Notes under the pieces: generated by a model
Database searches by the model: none
The model's input: only the letters and a program-made list of their open reading frames with translations
What the model was told of the DNA's origin: nothing
Assembly (NCBI RefSeq): GCF_007827365.1
Contig: NZ_VISI01000001.1
Location: 2,501-66,500, forward strand
Source: Olleya sp. Hel_I_94
GTDB taxonomy: Bacteria; Bacteroidota; Bacteroidia; Flavobacteriales; Flavobacteriaceae
Direction: 5' to 3'
DNA: 64,000 bases
Shown: piece by piece, positions 27,882 through 37,494 of the stretch
Layout: each line of letters opens with the position of its first letter
Numbering within the stretch: position 1 is the first letter of the stretch
Translations under genes and position numbers: made by a program

Positions 27882-27958
27882 TTTTAAGCTTATAAATTGA
27901 TTATTAAAACCATACATATTTGAGAAACAAAAAAACAAAAAAAAAATCAAAAATAGCC

Positions 27959-27988
27959 TTGTATTATTAATAAAAGCTATTATATTTG
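27959..27988 (+). promoter_or_regulatory. Promoter of the tRNA-Lys pair
   Basis: TTG (27959-27961), 19 bases, TATATTTG (27981-27988) followed by CACCC. The same TATATTTGCACCC block is seen in both rRNA promoters, marking it as a stable-RNA type promoter in this genome. Confidence 0.8.
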
Positions 27989-28006
27989 CACCCTCGTAAA
28001 ACAAAT

Positions 28007-28079
28007 GACCAGATAGCTCAGTTGGTAGAGCATCTCCCTTTTAAGGAGATGGTCCTGGGTTCGAGCCCCAGTCTGGTCA
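28007..28079 (+). tRNA. tRNA-Lys (anticodon TTT), copy 1
   Basis: 73 bases with acceptor GACCAGA/TCTGGTC plus discriminator A, anticodon stem TCTCC/GGAGA around loop CTTTTAA, and T-loop TTCGAGC. CCA is not encoded. It is identical to the second copy 65 bases downstream. Confidence 0.98.
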
Positions 28080-28144
28080 CTTATTTTCAAGCTATAGTTT
28101 GAATTTATTTTGTGACTATTACAAAATATAAAAATTGTTTTACT

Positions 28145-28217
28145 GACCAGATAGCTCAGTTGGTAGAGCATCTCCCTTTTAAGGAGATGGTCCTGGGTTC
28201 GAGCCCCAGTCTGGTCA
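28145..28217 (+). tRNA. tRNA-Lys (anticodon TTT), copy 2
   Basis: Identical in all 73 bases to the copy at 28007-28079. The spacer between copies (65 bases) shows no promoter, so both are probably made from one transcript. A terminator follows at once. Confidence 0.98.
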
Positions 28218-28220
28218 CAA

Positions 28221-28250
28221 AAAGCTAAGCGTCTTGCTTAGCTTTTTTTT
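28221..28250 (+). terminator. Terminator of the tRNA-Lys pair
   Basis: Stem AAAGCTAAGC (28221-28230), loop GTCTT, stem GCTTAGCTTT (28236-28245), followed by further T residues. Confidence 0.93.
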
Positions 28251-28364
28251 TGCTTCACACCTAACATTAGGAGCCTATATACATTCTATTTCTTAAAAAT
28301 ATTTAATCTAAAACCGTATTAAAAGATGCAGTTTGTTAATTATTTCAAAATGTTCACGTTTTTA

Positions 28365-28399
28365 TAGCTGAAATTCATTTTGTTTAATTAATTTAGCTA
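28365..28399 (+). promoter_or_regulatory. Inverted repeat upstream of the carotenoid operon, candidate regulator operator
   Basis: Arms TAGCTGAAATT (28365-28375) and AATTTAGCTA (28390-28399) are inverted copies apart from a one-base bulge. They flank a near-consensus -7 box TCATTTTG (28375-28382) and end 4 bases before the regulator ATG at 28404. Position and symmetry fit an operator for the MerR-type regulator encoded next; this is inference. Confidence 0.45.
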
Positions 28400-28403
28400 A
28401 ACA

Positions 28404-29318
28404 ATGAACAATATAAAAACTAAATTTAGTATTAAAGATCTTGAGAATCTCTCAGGTATCAAAGCGCACACCATAAGAATATGGGAAAAGCGATACAATC
28501 TATTTGAACCTAACAGAACAGAAACTAATATTAGATATTACAGTTTATCTAGTCTTCAAAAAATATTAAACATAAGCTACCTAAACAATAACGGTTACAA
28601 AATATCTAAAATAGCTAATTTGGATAGTAAAGATATACCAACTATTGTTAGGCAGATTGCCGAAAAAAAAGAGGGTAATAACCATTACATTAACGCTTTA
28701 AAATTGGCTATGTTCAATTTTGATCAATCGTTATTTTTTACAACTTACGAAGATTTAAAAACAGAGTTAAACTTTGATGATATTTTCTATAAAGTATTTG
28801 TACCATTATTAGATGAAATTGGTATGTTATGGCAAACAGACACCATAACGCCTGCTCATGAGCATTTTATAGTAGAACTTATTAAACAAAAGATTGTTTA
28901 TAACATAGAGACCTCTTTAAACAAAAAGAATTTAGTAGGCAGTAGTGAAGTGTATGTGTTGTTTTTACCAGATAATGAAGTACATGAATTAGGTTTATTA
29001 TTTACCAATTACGAATTAATTAATAAAGGATTTCACTCAATATATCTAGGACAAAGTGTCCCTTTAGACAGTTTAGAGTTTTTAAAATCACAATACGATA
29101 GCATCACTTTTATTTCGTGTTTTACGGTTAAGCCCGAAAAAGACGACATTAACCAATATTTGGCTGATTTTAATTCCAAAATATTAAAAAACACAAACAA
29201 CAAATTAATAATTTCAGGAAGAATGACTGCTTTTATAGACAGTACTTTAAACCCTAAAATAGCATCGTATCAATCCACTAAAGAGGTTCTTGAATCTTTA
29301 CAACACGTTTTAGTATAA
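28404..29318 (+). CDS. MerR-family regulator with cobalamin-binding domain (CarH/LitR-like photoreceptor)
   Basis: DNA-binding regulator of 304 residues. Residues 8-75 form a MerR helix-turn-helix (FSIKDLENLSGIKAHTIRIWEKRY). The middle and C-terminal parts match the CarH-type B12-binding module: W143 is followed after nine residues by E153-H154 (the Wx9EH signature that caps adenosylcobalamin), and NEVHELG supplies H194 as a likely lower cobalt ligand. In characterised CarH, light breaks the Co-C bond and releases DNA, turning on carotenoid genes. The gene is first in an operon with crtI, crtB, crtZ and crtY; its stop touches the crtI ATG. Light control here is inferred from motif and context. 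Confidence 0.88.
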   Translation: MNNIKTKFSIKDLENLSGIKAHTIRIWEKRYNLFEPNRTETNIRYYSLSSLQKILNISYLNNNGYKISKIANLDSKDIPTIVRQIAEKKEGNNHYINALKLAMFNFDQSLFFTTYEDLKTELNFDDIFYKVFVPLLDEIGMLWQTDTITPAHEHFIVELIKQKIVYNIETSLNKKNLVGSSEVYVLFLPDNEVHELGLLFTNYELINKGFHSIYLGQSVPLDSLEFLKSQYDSITFISCFTVKPEKDDINQYLADFNSKILKNTNNKLIISGRMTAFIDSTLNPKIASYQSTKEVLESLQHVLV

Positions 29319-30782
29319 ATGAGTAAAAATATCGCAATTATTGGTTCTGGATTTTCAGCACTTTCAGCCTCTTGTTACTTAGCGCAATCTGGACATAACG
29401 TAACTATTTTTGAAAAAAATAGTACTGTTGGTGGTCGTTGTAGACAGTTAAAAAAAGAAGGCTTTACCTTTGACATTGGTCCAAGTTGGTATTGGATGCC
29501 AGATATTTTTGATAAGTTTTTTGCAGACTTCAATAAAAAAACATCTGACTTTTATCAATTAGATAAACTTTCGCCTGCATATAAAATATTTTTTAAAGAT
29601 GACGAAATTACTATTGGTGATACCCTAGAAAAAATATGTGCCGAATTTGAACGTATAGAAAAAGGTAGTTCTGTTCCGTTAAAAAAGTTTATTAATAAAG
29701 CTGCCACTAATTATGATATCGCTATTAATAAAGTGGTATTAAAGCCTGGAATATCACCTTTAGAATTAGTAACACCAGAAACTATAATGCGTGTTGACCA
29801 ATTTTTTAAAACCATTAGCAGAGATGTTAGAAAAAACTTTAAAAACCCTAAATTAATTTCAACTTTAGAGTTTCCTGTTTTATTTCTTGGTGCCAAACCA
29901 AACAAAACACCATCGTTTTATAATTTTATGAATTATGCCGATTTTGGTTTAGGTACATGGCATCCTAAAGGTGGCATGTATGAGATTATCAAAGCCATGT
30001 CATCATTGGCTGAAAGCTTAGGCGTTACTATAAAAACCGATAGTCCAGTAACTAAAATTAATGTGTCAGACAAAAAAGCAACAGCAATAATTGTTGGCAA
30101 CCAAACACTTCAATTTGATGTAGTTTTAAGTGGTGCAGATTATCACCATTCCGAAACATTGTTAGACATAAAACACAGACAATACTCAGAAAAATATTGG
30201 AGTAAAAAGACATTTGCACCTTCATCTTTACTTTTTTACATCGGTTTTGACAAAAAATTAAACAATGTGCAACATCATAATTTGTTTTTCGATACAAATT
30301 TTGAGACACACGCTGAAGAAATTTACGACAATCCAAGTTGGCCAAAAGACCCTTTGTTTTATGCTAATTTTCCATCAATAACAGATAATAGTATGGCACC
30401 AAAAGGTTGTGAGACTGGATTTTTTTTAATACCAATAGCTCCAGGAATTGAAGACACTACTGAGATAAGAGAAAAGTATCTAAATATTATTTTAGAACGT
30501 TTTGAGAAATTAACAAAACAAGATGTTAAAAATAATATTATCTTTAAAGAGTCCTTTTGTGTTAAAGACTTTATAAAAGAATACAATTCATATAAAGGTA
30601 ATGCCTACGGAATGGCAAATACATTACTACAAACCGCCTTTTTAAGGCCAAATTTAAAAAGTAATAAACTGAAAAATCTCTACTTTACAGGACAATTAAC
30701 AGTTCCTGGACCAGGTGTCCCTCCTGCTCTAATTTCAGGAAAACTAGTAGCAGAATTAATTAATAAACATCATAACGTTTAA
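29319..30782 (+). CDS. crtI: Phytoene desaturase
   Basis: FAD-dependent desaturase that converts phytoene to lycopene at the membrane. The 487-residue protein begins with a dinucleotide-binding motif IAIIGSGFSALSASCYLAQSG followed by FEKNSTVGGRC, and ends with the CrtI signature YFTGQLTVPGPGVPPALISGK. The start directly follows the regulator stop; crtB starts one base after its stop. Length is normal for the family. Confidence 0.96.
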   Translation: MSKNIAIIGSGFSALSASCYLAQSGHNVTIFEKNSTVGGRCRQLKKEGFTFDIGPSWYWMPDIFDKFFADFNKKTSDFYQLDKLSPAYKIFFKDDEITIGDTLEKICAEFERIEKGSSVPLKKFINKAATNYDIAINKVVLKPGISPLELVTPETIMRVDQFFKTISRDVRKNFKNPKLISTLEFPVLFLGAKPNKTPSFYNFMNYADFGLGTWHPKGGMYEIIKAMSSLAESLGVTIKTDSPVTKINVSDKKATAIIVGNQTLQFDVVLSGADYHHSETLLDIKHRQYSEKYWSKKTFAPSSLLFYIGFDKKLNNVQHHNLFFDTNFETHAEEIYDNPSWPKDPLFYANFPSITDNSMAPKGCETGFFLIPIAPGIEDTTEIREKYLNIILERFEKLTKQDVKNNIIFKESFCVKDFIKEYNSYKGNAYGMANTLLQTAFLRPNLKSNKLKNLYFTGQLTVPGPGVPPALISGKLVAELINKHHNV

Positions 30783-30783
30783 A

Positions 30784-31623
30784 ATGAAAACATTATTCGA
30801 TTCTGTCTCATACGACTGTAGCAAGATTGTTACGCAATCTTACAGCACCTCTTTTTCTTTAGCTACAAAAATGCTTGCCAATACCATAAGACAAGATATT
30901 TATAATATTTATGGCTTTGTAAGATTTGCTGATGAAATTGTAGACACTTTTCATGAGTACAATAAAAAAGAGCTTTTTAAACGCTTTGAAGACGATTTAG
31001 AATTTGCACTTAGAGATAAGATAAGCTTAAATCCTATACTTAACGCTTTTCAACATACCTATCATAAATGTAATATTGACAAGCATATGGTTGACTCTTT
31101 CATGAAAAGCATGAGACTAGACCTGTCCAAAACTAAATATACTACTGATCAAGAGTATAAGGATTATATTTATGGATCGGCAGATGTTGTTGGGTTAATG
31201 TGCTTAAAAGTATTTGTAAAAGGAGATAACGAAAAGTATGAAACTTTAAAAAGCACAGCAATGTCCTTAGGTTCTGCTTTTCAAAAGGTTAACTTTTTAA
31301 GAGATTTAAAAGCTGATCACGAATTATTGGATAGAACCTATTTTCCAAATACGGACTTAACAAATTTAACTGAATCGGATAAGCTATACATAATCAATGA
31401 TATAGAAAACGATTTTAATGAAGGCTTAAAAGGCATTAAACAATTACCTATTGAAGCTAAGTTTGGAGTTTTTATGGCTTACCGTTATTACAATCAATTA
31501 TTAAAAAAATTAAAGAAAACACCAGCTTTAGAAATCAAAAACACACGTATTAGAGTTCCTAATTATAAAAAAGCAGAACTCTTAACACGAAGCTATGTTA
31601 AATATCAACTCAACTTATTATAA
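30784..31623 (+). CDS. crtB: Phytoene synthase
   Basis: Condenses two geranylgeranyl diphosphates to phytoene. The 279-residue protein has the first aspartate-rich motif in RFADEIVDTF, the second in NFLRDLKADHE, and YIYGSADVVGLMC, all squalene/phytoene synthase features. No geranylgeranyl diphosphate synthase (crtE) is in the window, so the precursor must come from elsewhere in the genome. crtZ begins 2 bases after its stop. Confidence 0.96.
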   Translation: MKTLFDSVSYDCSKIVTQSYSTSFSLATKMLANTIRQDIYNIYGFVRFADEIVDTFHEYNKKELFKRFEDDLEFALRDKISLNPILNAFQHTYHKCNIDKHMVDSFMKSMRLDLSKTKYTTDQEYKDYIYGSADVVGLMCLKVFVKGDNEKYETLKSTAMSLGSAFQKVNFLRDLKADHELLDRTYFPNTDLTNLTESDKLYIINDIENDFNEGLKGIKQLPIEAKFGVFMAYRYYNQLLKKLKKTPALEIKNTRIRVPNYKKAELLTRSYVKYQLNLL

Positions 31624-31625
31624 TA

Positions 31626-32075
31626 ATGCAAACAATATATTACATATTAGTTTTTTTAGGAACTTTCACTGCAATGGAGTTTATGGCGTGGTTTACACAT
31701 AAATACATCATGCATGGTTTTTTATGGAGTCTTCACAAAGATCACCACCACAAGGATCACGACAGTTGGTTTGAACGTAACGATGCTTTTTTTATATTTT
31801 ATGCTATTGTAAGTATGACCTGTTTTTATCTATGGAACTACGAAAACGTTTGGTATTGTCTACCAATTGGATTAGGTATCATGGCATATGGTGCAGCCTA
31901 TTTTTTAGTTCATGACATTTTTATACACCAACGTTTTAAAATATTTAGAAACGCTAATAATTGGTACGCAAAAGGTGTAAGACGTGCGCACAAAATTCAT
32001 CATAAACATCTAGGTAAAGGTGATGGTGAATGTTTCGGGATGTTATTTGTACCGTTTAAGTATTTCAAAAGATAA
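31626..32075 (+). CDS. crtZ: Beta-carotene hydroxylase
   Basis: Membrane di-iron hydroxylase adding 3-hydroxyl groups to beta-carotene rings, giving zeaxanthin. In 149 residues it has the histidine clusters HKYIMH, HKDHHHKDH, HDIFIHQR and HKIHHKH, and hydrophobic helices between them. It lies between crtB and crtY with gaps of 2 and 22 bases. Confidence 0.96.
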   Translation: MQTIYYILVFLGTFTAMEFMAWFTHKYIMHGFLWSLHKDHHHKDHDSWFERNDAFFIFYAIVSMTCFYLWNYENVWYCLPIGLGIMAYGAAYFLVHDIFIHQRFKIFRNANNWYAKGVRRAHKIHHKHLGKGDGECFGMLFVPFKYFKR

Positions 32076-32097
32076 ATTATTATATACTTTTTAAATA

Positions 32098-33240
32098 ATG
32101 TCTAAAAACCATTATGACTATATTATTATTGGTAATGGTTTAGCTGGCTTACAACTTGCTTTAGCATTTAACAATGATAGCCATTTTGCAAATAAGCGCA
32201 TCGCTTTAATAGACCCATCCACTAAAACAAGTAATGATAAAACTTGGAGTTTCTGGGAGCAAAATACAGGTTTATGGGAAGATATTATTCACCAAAAATG
32301 GTCAAAAGCAACCATTTTTGCTTCAAACAAAACTATTGATTTAAAGCTTAATCCTTACAGTTATAAAACCATTCGTGCTATTGATTTTTATTCGCATGCT
32401 TTAGCAATTCTTAATCAGAATAAAAATATAACATTTATAACAGAAACTGCAAACTCTGTAACGGATGACAATATTATAACGGTAAACACCAATAAAAATT
32501 CGTACACTGCCAATCATGTATTTGATAGTCGCATAGCTCATGATGCTATTTCAAGATTAGATCAATACACGACCATAACACAACATTTTAAAGGTTGGAT
32601 AATAAAAACTAACACAGACGCTTTTAATCCTGACACTATTACCATGATGGATTATAGATTAAAAGATGGTGATCAAACCACTTTTAACTATGTATTACCT
32701 TTTAATAAACGTGAAGCTTTAGTAGAGTTTACTTACTTTACTGAACATACAGTAGAAGAACATGTTTATGATAGTTATATTAAAAAATACATTAAAGACT
32801 ATTTGAAAATTGAAGATTACCAAATTATTGAAACCGAAATGGGTCAAATACCAATGACCAATTTCCCTTTTGAGCAATCTAACACCAAAAACATTACTAA
32901 AATAGGAACAGCTGGTGGTTGGGTAAAAGGTAGTACAGGTTATTCTTTTAAGTTAACAGAAAAAAAAGTTGCGACAATAATTGCTAATATTAAAGCAAAC
33001 AATACACCATCAACAGACTTATTTAAAACAAAATATAAGTTTTATGATAAAATATTTTTAAAAGTTTTAAAGGACGAAAACCATAAAGGTGAATGGATTT
33101 TTGAAAAATTTTACTCTAAAAATTCAATTCAAACTATGTTTAGATTTTTAGATGAAGACTCGTCGTTTAAAGAAGAATTACAAATTATGTTTTCGTTATT
33201 TTCTTGGAGTTTTATAAAAGCTTTTTTTAAAACACTTTAG
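32098..33240 (+). CDS. crtY: Lycopene beta-cyclase
   Basis: Closes both ends of lycopene to beta-carotene. The 380-residue protein begins with an FAD/NAD-binding fold DYIIIGNGLAGLQLALAF, with IDPSTKTSNDKTWSFWE, MDYRLKDG and GTAGGWVKGSTGYSF as CrtY-family blocks. It is the last gene of the operon, so with crtZ the end product should be zeaxanthin; no crtW ketolase is present. Its stop overlaps the convergent thioredoxin-like gene by 4 bases. Confidence 0.95.
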   Translation: MSKNHYDYIIIGNGLAGLQLALAFNNDSHFANKRIALIDPSTKTSNDKTWSFWEQNTGLWEDIIHQKWSKATIFASNKTIDLKLNPYSYKTIRAIDFYSHALAILNQNKNITFITETANSVTDDNIITVNTNKNSYTANHVFDSRIAHDAISRLDQYTTITQHFKGWIIKTNTDAFNPDTITMMDYRLKDGDQTTFNYVLPFNKREALVEFTYFTEHTVEEHVYDSYIKKYIKDYLKIEDYQIIETEMGQIPMTNFPFEQSNTKNITKIGTAGGWVKGSTGYSFKLTEKKVATIIANIKANNTPSTDLFKTKYKFYDKIFLKVLKDENHKGEWIFEKFYSKNSIQTMFRFLDEDSSFKEELQIMFSLFSWSFIKAFFKTL

Positions 33241-33803
33241 TCCTTAAGCAATTTATTAATTATTGATTTAACCGAATCACTATTCCAATTTGCTGCACCA
33301 TTTTTATCGATTACAACTTCTCCCTTTTGATTTATTAAAAACGTTCTTGGAATGCTATTTACATTAAATAATTCTATGTTAGGTGCATCTAACGGACTAT
33401 AAACCTTAAAAGAATAATTGTTTTTTTTCATGAAGGCTTTAATGGTTTCAGGTTTTTCATTGGAAACAAAAACAAATTCTATTTTATCCTTATAGGCTTC
33501 ATATAATTTTTGCATACTAGGTAGCTCTGCTATGCAAGGTGGACACCATGTAGCCCAAAAGCTGATCAACACGATTTTATTTTCCGCTTGACGGAAATTG
33601 TATACCTTATTATCCAAATCTATTAAATTCCAATTGTAGTTATTAATTTGTACTCTATCTGTTTCATTCTCTACGTTTGGAGCAAACAAAGCTAACCCTT
33701 TGTGGATTTGAATTTGTACAAACTGTCTACTTGACGGAATTACTAATATTAAAACTATAGCTAAGTAAACTAAATTTTTAAGCGAAAACAACGGTTTTTT
33801 CAT
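33237..33803 (-). CDS. TlpA-like membrane-anchored thioredoxin
   Basis: A 188-residue protein with an N-terminal membrane anchor (LVYLAIVLILVIPSS) and a periplasmic TlpA/ResA-type thioredoxin domain. The active-site motif is SFWATWCPPCIAELP (CPPC), and the cis-proline region is NVNSIPRTFLI. It probably reduces or exchanges disulfides in exported proteins. It is separated from the upstream lipoprotein gene by a terminator at 33820-33843. Confidence 0.92.
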   Translation of the reverse strand: MKKPLFSLKNLVYLAIVLILVIPSSRQFVQIQIHKGLALFAPNVENETDRVQINNYNWNLIDLDNKVYNFRQAENKIVLISFWATWCPPCIAELPSMQKLYEAYKDKIEFVFVSNEKPETIKAFMKKNNYSFKVYSPLDAPNIELFNVNSIPRTFLINQKGEVVIDKNGAANWNSDSVKSIINKLLKD

Positions 33804-33810
33804 GACTATA

Positions 33811-33843
33811 AAATAAGAAAAGCACCTAATAATTTAGGTGCTT
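33811..33843 (-). terminator. Terminator of the repeat-lipoprotein gene
   Basis: Stem AAGCACCTAA (33820-33829), loop TAAT, stem TTAGGTGCTT (33834-33843), with a T-rich run on the minus strand side (33811-33820). It lies 25 bases after the stop at 33868. Confidence 0.85.
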
Positions 33844-33867
33844 CAAAAGTAACAAAACTATTTGTTT

Positions 33868-34746
33868 TTATCTGTTTACTGTTCCTGATAATGATTGTAC
33901 AGGTCCTGTTCCCATTGCTATAGAGGTATGCACAGTTGCATCTGTTGCTACCGTTTGTAATAATGGTTTTAGCGTAAAAGGAGCTGTACTATTATCTGGA
34001 CTAGGCTCTACTGAAATTACAATAGTTTTTCCTCTTAAATCAGTTGGAAACGCAAATCCTATAGGCGCATTTTGTAAATAATCTTCACCTGGATAACCTG
34101 GACCATCTCCTAAATCTCCTTTAAAAGGTGATGTTGATGCATTTGCATCTGCCATCGCTGGATCTGTAAAAGTACCAGTACTTATTGGAGTACCATCAAT
34201 TACAGCCCAACCTTCATATACCCAACCATCTGATAGTACTGGTAAATCTAATCCTGCAACAGCTGTTCCAGTTGCATTATCTAAAAACCATACTCCACTT
34301 TCTTCATTAGTGTCATCAGCGTCTGTTGGTGTTGCTAAAATAAATTTTCCTGCTGCTGCAGAGAAATCTGCAACTAAATTTGAGTTTACATTTGCAGAAC
34401 TACCTGAAAAATCTCCTGCTAAAATTTTTGTTTCAGCTGGAGCTGGATCTAAATCTAAAGCTGGCTCGATAGACAACACAAATGCTGAAGCAGAAGCTAA
34501 TTGAGAACTTGATACTTGAAATGTTTTTGGAAACGTAACATCACTAAATGTTCCTGTGGATACTGGAGATCCATCAACAATAATCCAACCTTCATAAACA
34601 AAATCATTACCCAACGCTTCTAAATCGGATAGGTTTAATGTTAAAGTAGACGTTTCTGGTTGTTGTGCAGTTGCGTCGTCATCACTACTGCATGATACAC
34701 TTAATACTCCTAAAGCTAAAACAGCTAAATACATTTTTCTAATCAT
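33868..34746 (-). CDS. Lipoprotein with two YEGW/anti-sigma-like repeats, function unknown
   Basis: A 292-residue lipoprotein (signal ending LSVSCSSDDD). It contains two related units, one with FVYEGWIIVDGSPVSTGTF and the other with WVYEGWAVIDGTPISTGTF, each later followed by an IEP/VEPSPD segment. Proteins with this YEGWxxVDGxPxSTG unit in Bacteroidota are often labelled anti-sigma factor because they resemble the RskA C-terminal domain, but there is no membrane helix or sigma-binding domain here. I cannot assign a function. It is monocistronic. Confidence 0.7.
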   Translation of the reverse strand: MIRKMYLAVLALGVLSVSCSSDDDATAQQPETSTLTLNLSDLEALGNDFVYEGWIIVDGSPVSTGTFSDVTFPKTFQVSSSQLASASAFVLSIEPALDLDPAPAETKILAGDFSGSSANVNSNLVADFSAAAGKFILATPTDADDTNEESGVWFLDNATGTAVAGLDLPVLSDGWVYEGWAVIDGTPISTGTFTDPAMADANASTSPFKGDLGDGPGYPGEDYLQNAPIGFAFPTDLRGKTIVISVEPSPDNSTAPFTLKPLLQTVATDATVHTSIAMGTGPVQSLSGTVNR

Positions 34747-34980
34747 AATCTTGGTTTTAATTAATTAATTTTTCTTTAAAGAGTCGATTAACAAATCAAT
34801 ACCTTACGTTTTAATCAAATAAATTACATTTTAACCATCAATTATTCAAAATACAGCTACAATTTGATAGAAAATACTCAATAAAAATAGTTTTTATTGA
34901 TAATTGTATAAAATCAAAATTAAACCTTTAAGTCATTATCACTCAGACTTATAAATTGTAATCGTTTTTAATTATGATCA

Positions 34981-35012
34981 TAAAAAAACTCCTGATAAAA
35001 ATCAGGAGTTTT
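34981..35012 (-). terminator. Terminator of the aconitase gene
   Basis: Stem AAAACTCCTGAT (34985-34996), loop AAAA, stem ATCAGGAGTTTT (35001-35012), followed by a T run on the minus strand. Confidence 0.92.
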
Positions 35013-35033
35013 AAATTTATAAAAAATCAAAAA

Positions 35034-37304
35034 TTATGCGTTATTCTCTTTTTTAATTAAGTTTAGCGCACTTCCTTCGTTATACCAAGCTATTTGAGCT
35101 TCATTATAAGTATGGTTTAAAACAATTGTATCCTTGCTACCATCTGCATGCACTAACTCTAAAGTTAATGGTTTATTTGGCGCAAATTCATTTAAATCTA
35201 TAAAGTTAAAGGTATCATCTTCTTGGATTAAATCATAATCAGCTTCATTTGCAAAAGTTAATCCTAACATACCTTGTTTTTTAAGGTTTGTTTCGTGGAT
35301 ACGAGCAAAAGATTTAACTATTACCGCTGCAACACCTAAGTGTCTTGGCTCCATAGCTGCATGCTCACGAGAAGAACCTTCACCATAGTTATGGTCTCCT
35401 ACTACTACAGTTTTAATTCCTGTTGCTTTATACTCTCTAGCTGTATCTGGTACTCCACCAAACTCTCCTGTTATTTGATTTTTAACAAAGTTAGTTTTCA
35501 TTCCAAATGCATTAACAGCACCAATTAAACAGTTGTTAGAAATATTATCTAAATGTCCTCTAAAACGTAACCAAGGTCCAGCCATACTAATATGGTCTGT
35601 TGTACATTTTCCAAATGCTTTAATTAATAATTTAGCACCAGAAATATCATTACCTAAAGGCGTAAAAGGTGTTAATAATTGTAATCTTTCAGAATCTGAA
35701 GCGACTTTAACTACTACTCCACTTCCATCTTCATCAGGAGCTAAATAACCGTTATCCTTAACTTCAAAACCTTTTGGAGGTAATTCCCATCCTGTTGGCT
35801 CATCAAACATAACTTCCTCTCCATTTTCGTTTAATAACGAATCCGTTAAAGGGTTAAAGTCTAAACGACCAGCAATAGCAATAGCAGCTGTAATCTCTGG
35901 AGAGGCTACAAAAGCATGTGTATTTGGGTTACCATCTGCACGCTTAGCAAAGTTTCGGTTAAACGAGTGTACTATACTATTTTTTGGTGCATTTTTAGGA
36001 TCGCTATATCTTGCCCATTGTCCAATACATGGACCACAAGCATTAGTAAATATTTTAGCATCTAATTTTTCAAAGATTCCTAAAATACCATCTCTATCTG
36101 CTGTAAAACGAACTTGCTCAGAACCTGGATTAATACCTAATTCTGCTTTCATTTTTATGCCTTTGTCTAAAGCTTGTTGTGCAATAGATGATGCACGCGA
36201 TAAATCTTCATAAGACGAGTTAGTACAAGAACCAATAAGTCCCCATTCTACTTGAATTGGCCACTCATTTTCAGTTGCTTTTTCTCCCATTGTTTTACCA
36301 ACTGGAGTTGATAAATCTGGAGTAAACGGTCCATTTAATAATGGTCCTAATTCTGATAAATTAATATCTATTACTTGATCAAAATATTGCTCTGGGTTTG
36401 CATAAACCTCAGTATCTGCAGTTAGATACTCTTTAACTTCATTTGCTGCATCTGCAACATCTGCTCTATCTGTAGCACGTAAATAACGCTCCATAGACTC
36501 ATCGTATCCAAAAGTTGAAGTTGTTGCTCCAATCTCTGCTCCCATGTTACAAATTGTACCTTTACCAGTACAAGACATTGCTTTGGCACCTTCACCAAAA
36601 TATTCAACAATTGCTCCAGTTCCACCTTTAGCAGAAACAATTCCAGCAACTTTTAAAATAACATCTTTTGGTGCAGTCCATCCAGATAATTTACCTGTTA
36701 ATCTTACACCTATTAATTTAGGAAATTTAAGTTCCCAAGCCATTCCAGCCATAACATCTACTGCATCAGCACCACCAACACCAATAGCCACCATACCTAA
36801 ACCACCAGCATTTACTGTATGAGAATCGGTACCAATCATCATTCCTCCTGGAAATGCATAATTTTCTAAAACTACTTGGTGGATAATACCAGCTCCTGGC
36901 TTCCAGAAACCAATACCGTATTTATTAGATACAGATTCTAAAAAGTTAAAAACCTCACTACTTACGCTATTTGCGTGTTTTAAATCTGTTGCAGCACCTT
37001 CTTTAGCTTGGATTAAGTGATCACAGTGAACCGTTGTTGGTACTGCCACTTTATCTTTACCTGCTTGCATAAATTGCAATAAAGCCATTTGTGCAGTAGC
37101 ATCTTGACATGCTATTCTATCTGGAGCAAAATCCACATAGTCTTTACCTCTTGTGAAGGCTTTATTAGGTGTTCCGTCCCAAAGGTGAGAATACAAAATC
37201 TTTTCAGAAAGTGTTAAAGGTTTACCTACAACTTTACGTGCTGCGTCAACACGTTCTGTCATTTGGCTGTATACCTTTTTTATCATGTCAATATCAAATG
37301 CCAT
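35034..37304 (-). CDS. acn: Aconitate hydratase (mitochondrial type)
   Basis: TCA-cycle enzyme interconverting citrate and isocitrate with a 4Fe-4S cluster. The 756-residue length and sequence match the mitochondrial-type aconitases of Bacteroidota. Visible blocks are [27 protein letters not shown], the cluster cysteines in [13 protein letters not shown] and [26 protein letters not shown], and the C-terminal swivel domain with [22 protein letters not shown]. It stands alone with its own terminator. Confidence 0.97.
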   Translation of the reverse strand: MAFDIDMIKKVYSQMTERVDAARKVVGKPLTLSEKILYSHLWDGTPNKAFTRGKDYVDFAPDRIACQDATAQMALLQFMQAGKDKVAVPTTVHCDHLIQAKEGAATDLKHANSVSSEVFNFLESVSNKYGIGFWKPGAGIIHQVVLENYAFPGGMMIGTDSHTVNAGGLGMVAIGVGGADAVDVMAGMAWELKFPKLIGVRLTGKLSGWTAPKDVILKVAGIVSAKGGTGAIVEYFGEGAKAMSCTGKGTICNMGAEIGATTSTFGYDESMERYLRATDRADVADAANEVKEYLTADTEVYANPEQYFDQVIDINLSELGPLLNGPFTPDLSTPVGKTMGEKATENEWPIQVEWGLIGSCTNSSYEDLSRASSIAQQALDKGIKMKAELGINPGSEQVRFTADRDGILGIFEKLDAKIFTNACGPCIGQWARYSDPKNAPKNSIVHSFNRNFAKRADGNPNTHAFVASPEITAAIAIAGRLDFNPLTDSLLNENGEEVMFDEPTGWELPPKGFEVKDNGYLAPDEDGSGVVVKVASDSERLQLLTPFTPLGNDISGAKLLIKAFGKCTTDHISMAGPWLRFRGHLDNISNNCLIGAVNAFGMKTNFVKNQITGEFGGVPDTAREYKATGIKTVVVGDHNYGEGSSREHAAMEPRHLGVAAVIVKSFARIHETNLKKQGMLGLTFANEADYDLIQEDDTFNFIDLNEFAPNKPLTLELVHADGSKDTIVLNHTYNEAQIAWYNEGSALNLIKKENNA

Positions 37305-37494
37305 ATAGTATGAATTTTAAGGGTTGTTAATTTGTTTTAAAGTCTTGCGAATTTACGAAAAATTGAAGCATTTTAAAAATATATAAGGAAATTGAATATT
37401 CATTGAATTAAATTCAATAAAAAAGAATATTAACTACCTAAATGTAGTAAAATGATAAAATAAGATACTATAAAATAATAAATTAACAAGAAAT

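Noticed and set aside
27980-28171. Minus-strand frame of 63 codons over the tRNA-Lys pair
   Set aside because: It crosses both tRNA genes and includes a duplicated peptide made only by the tRNA repeat.
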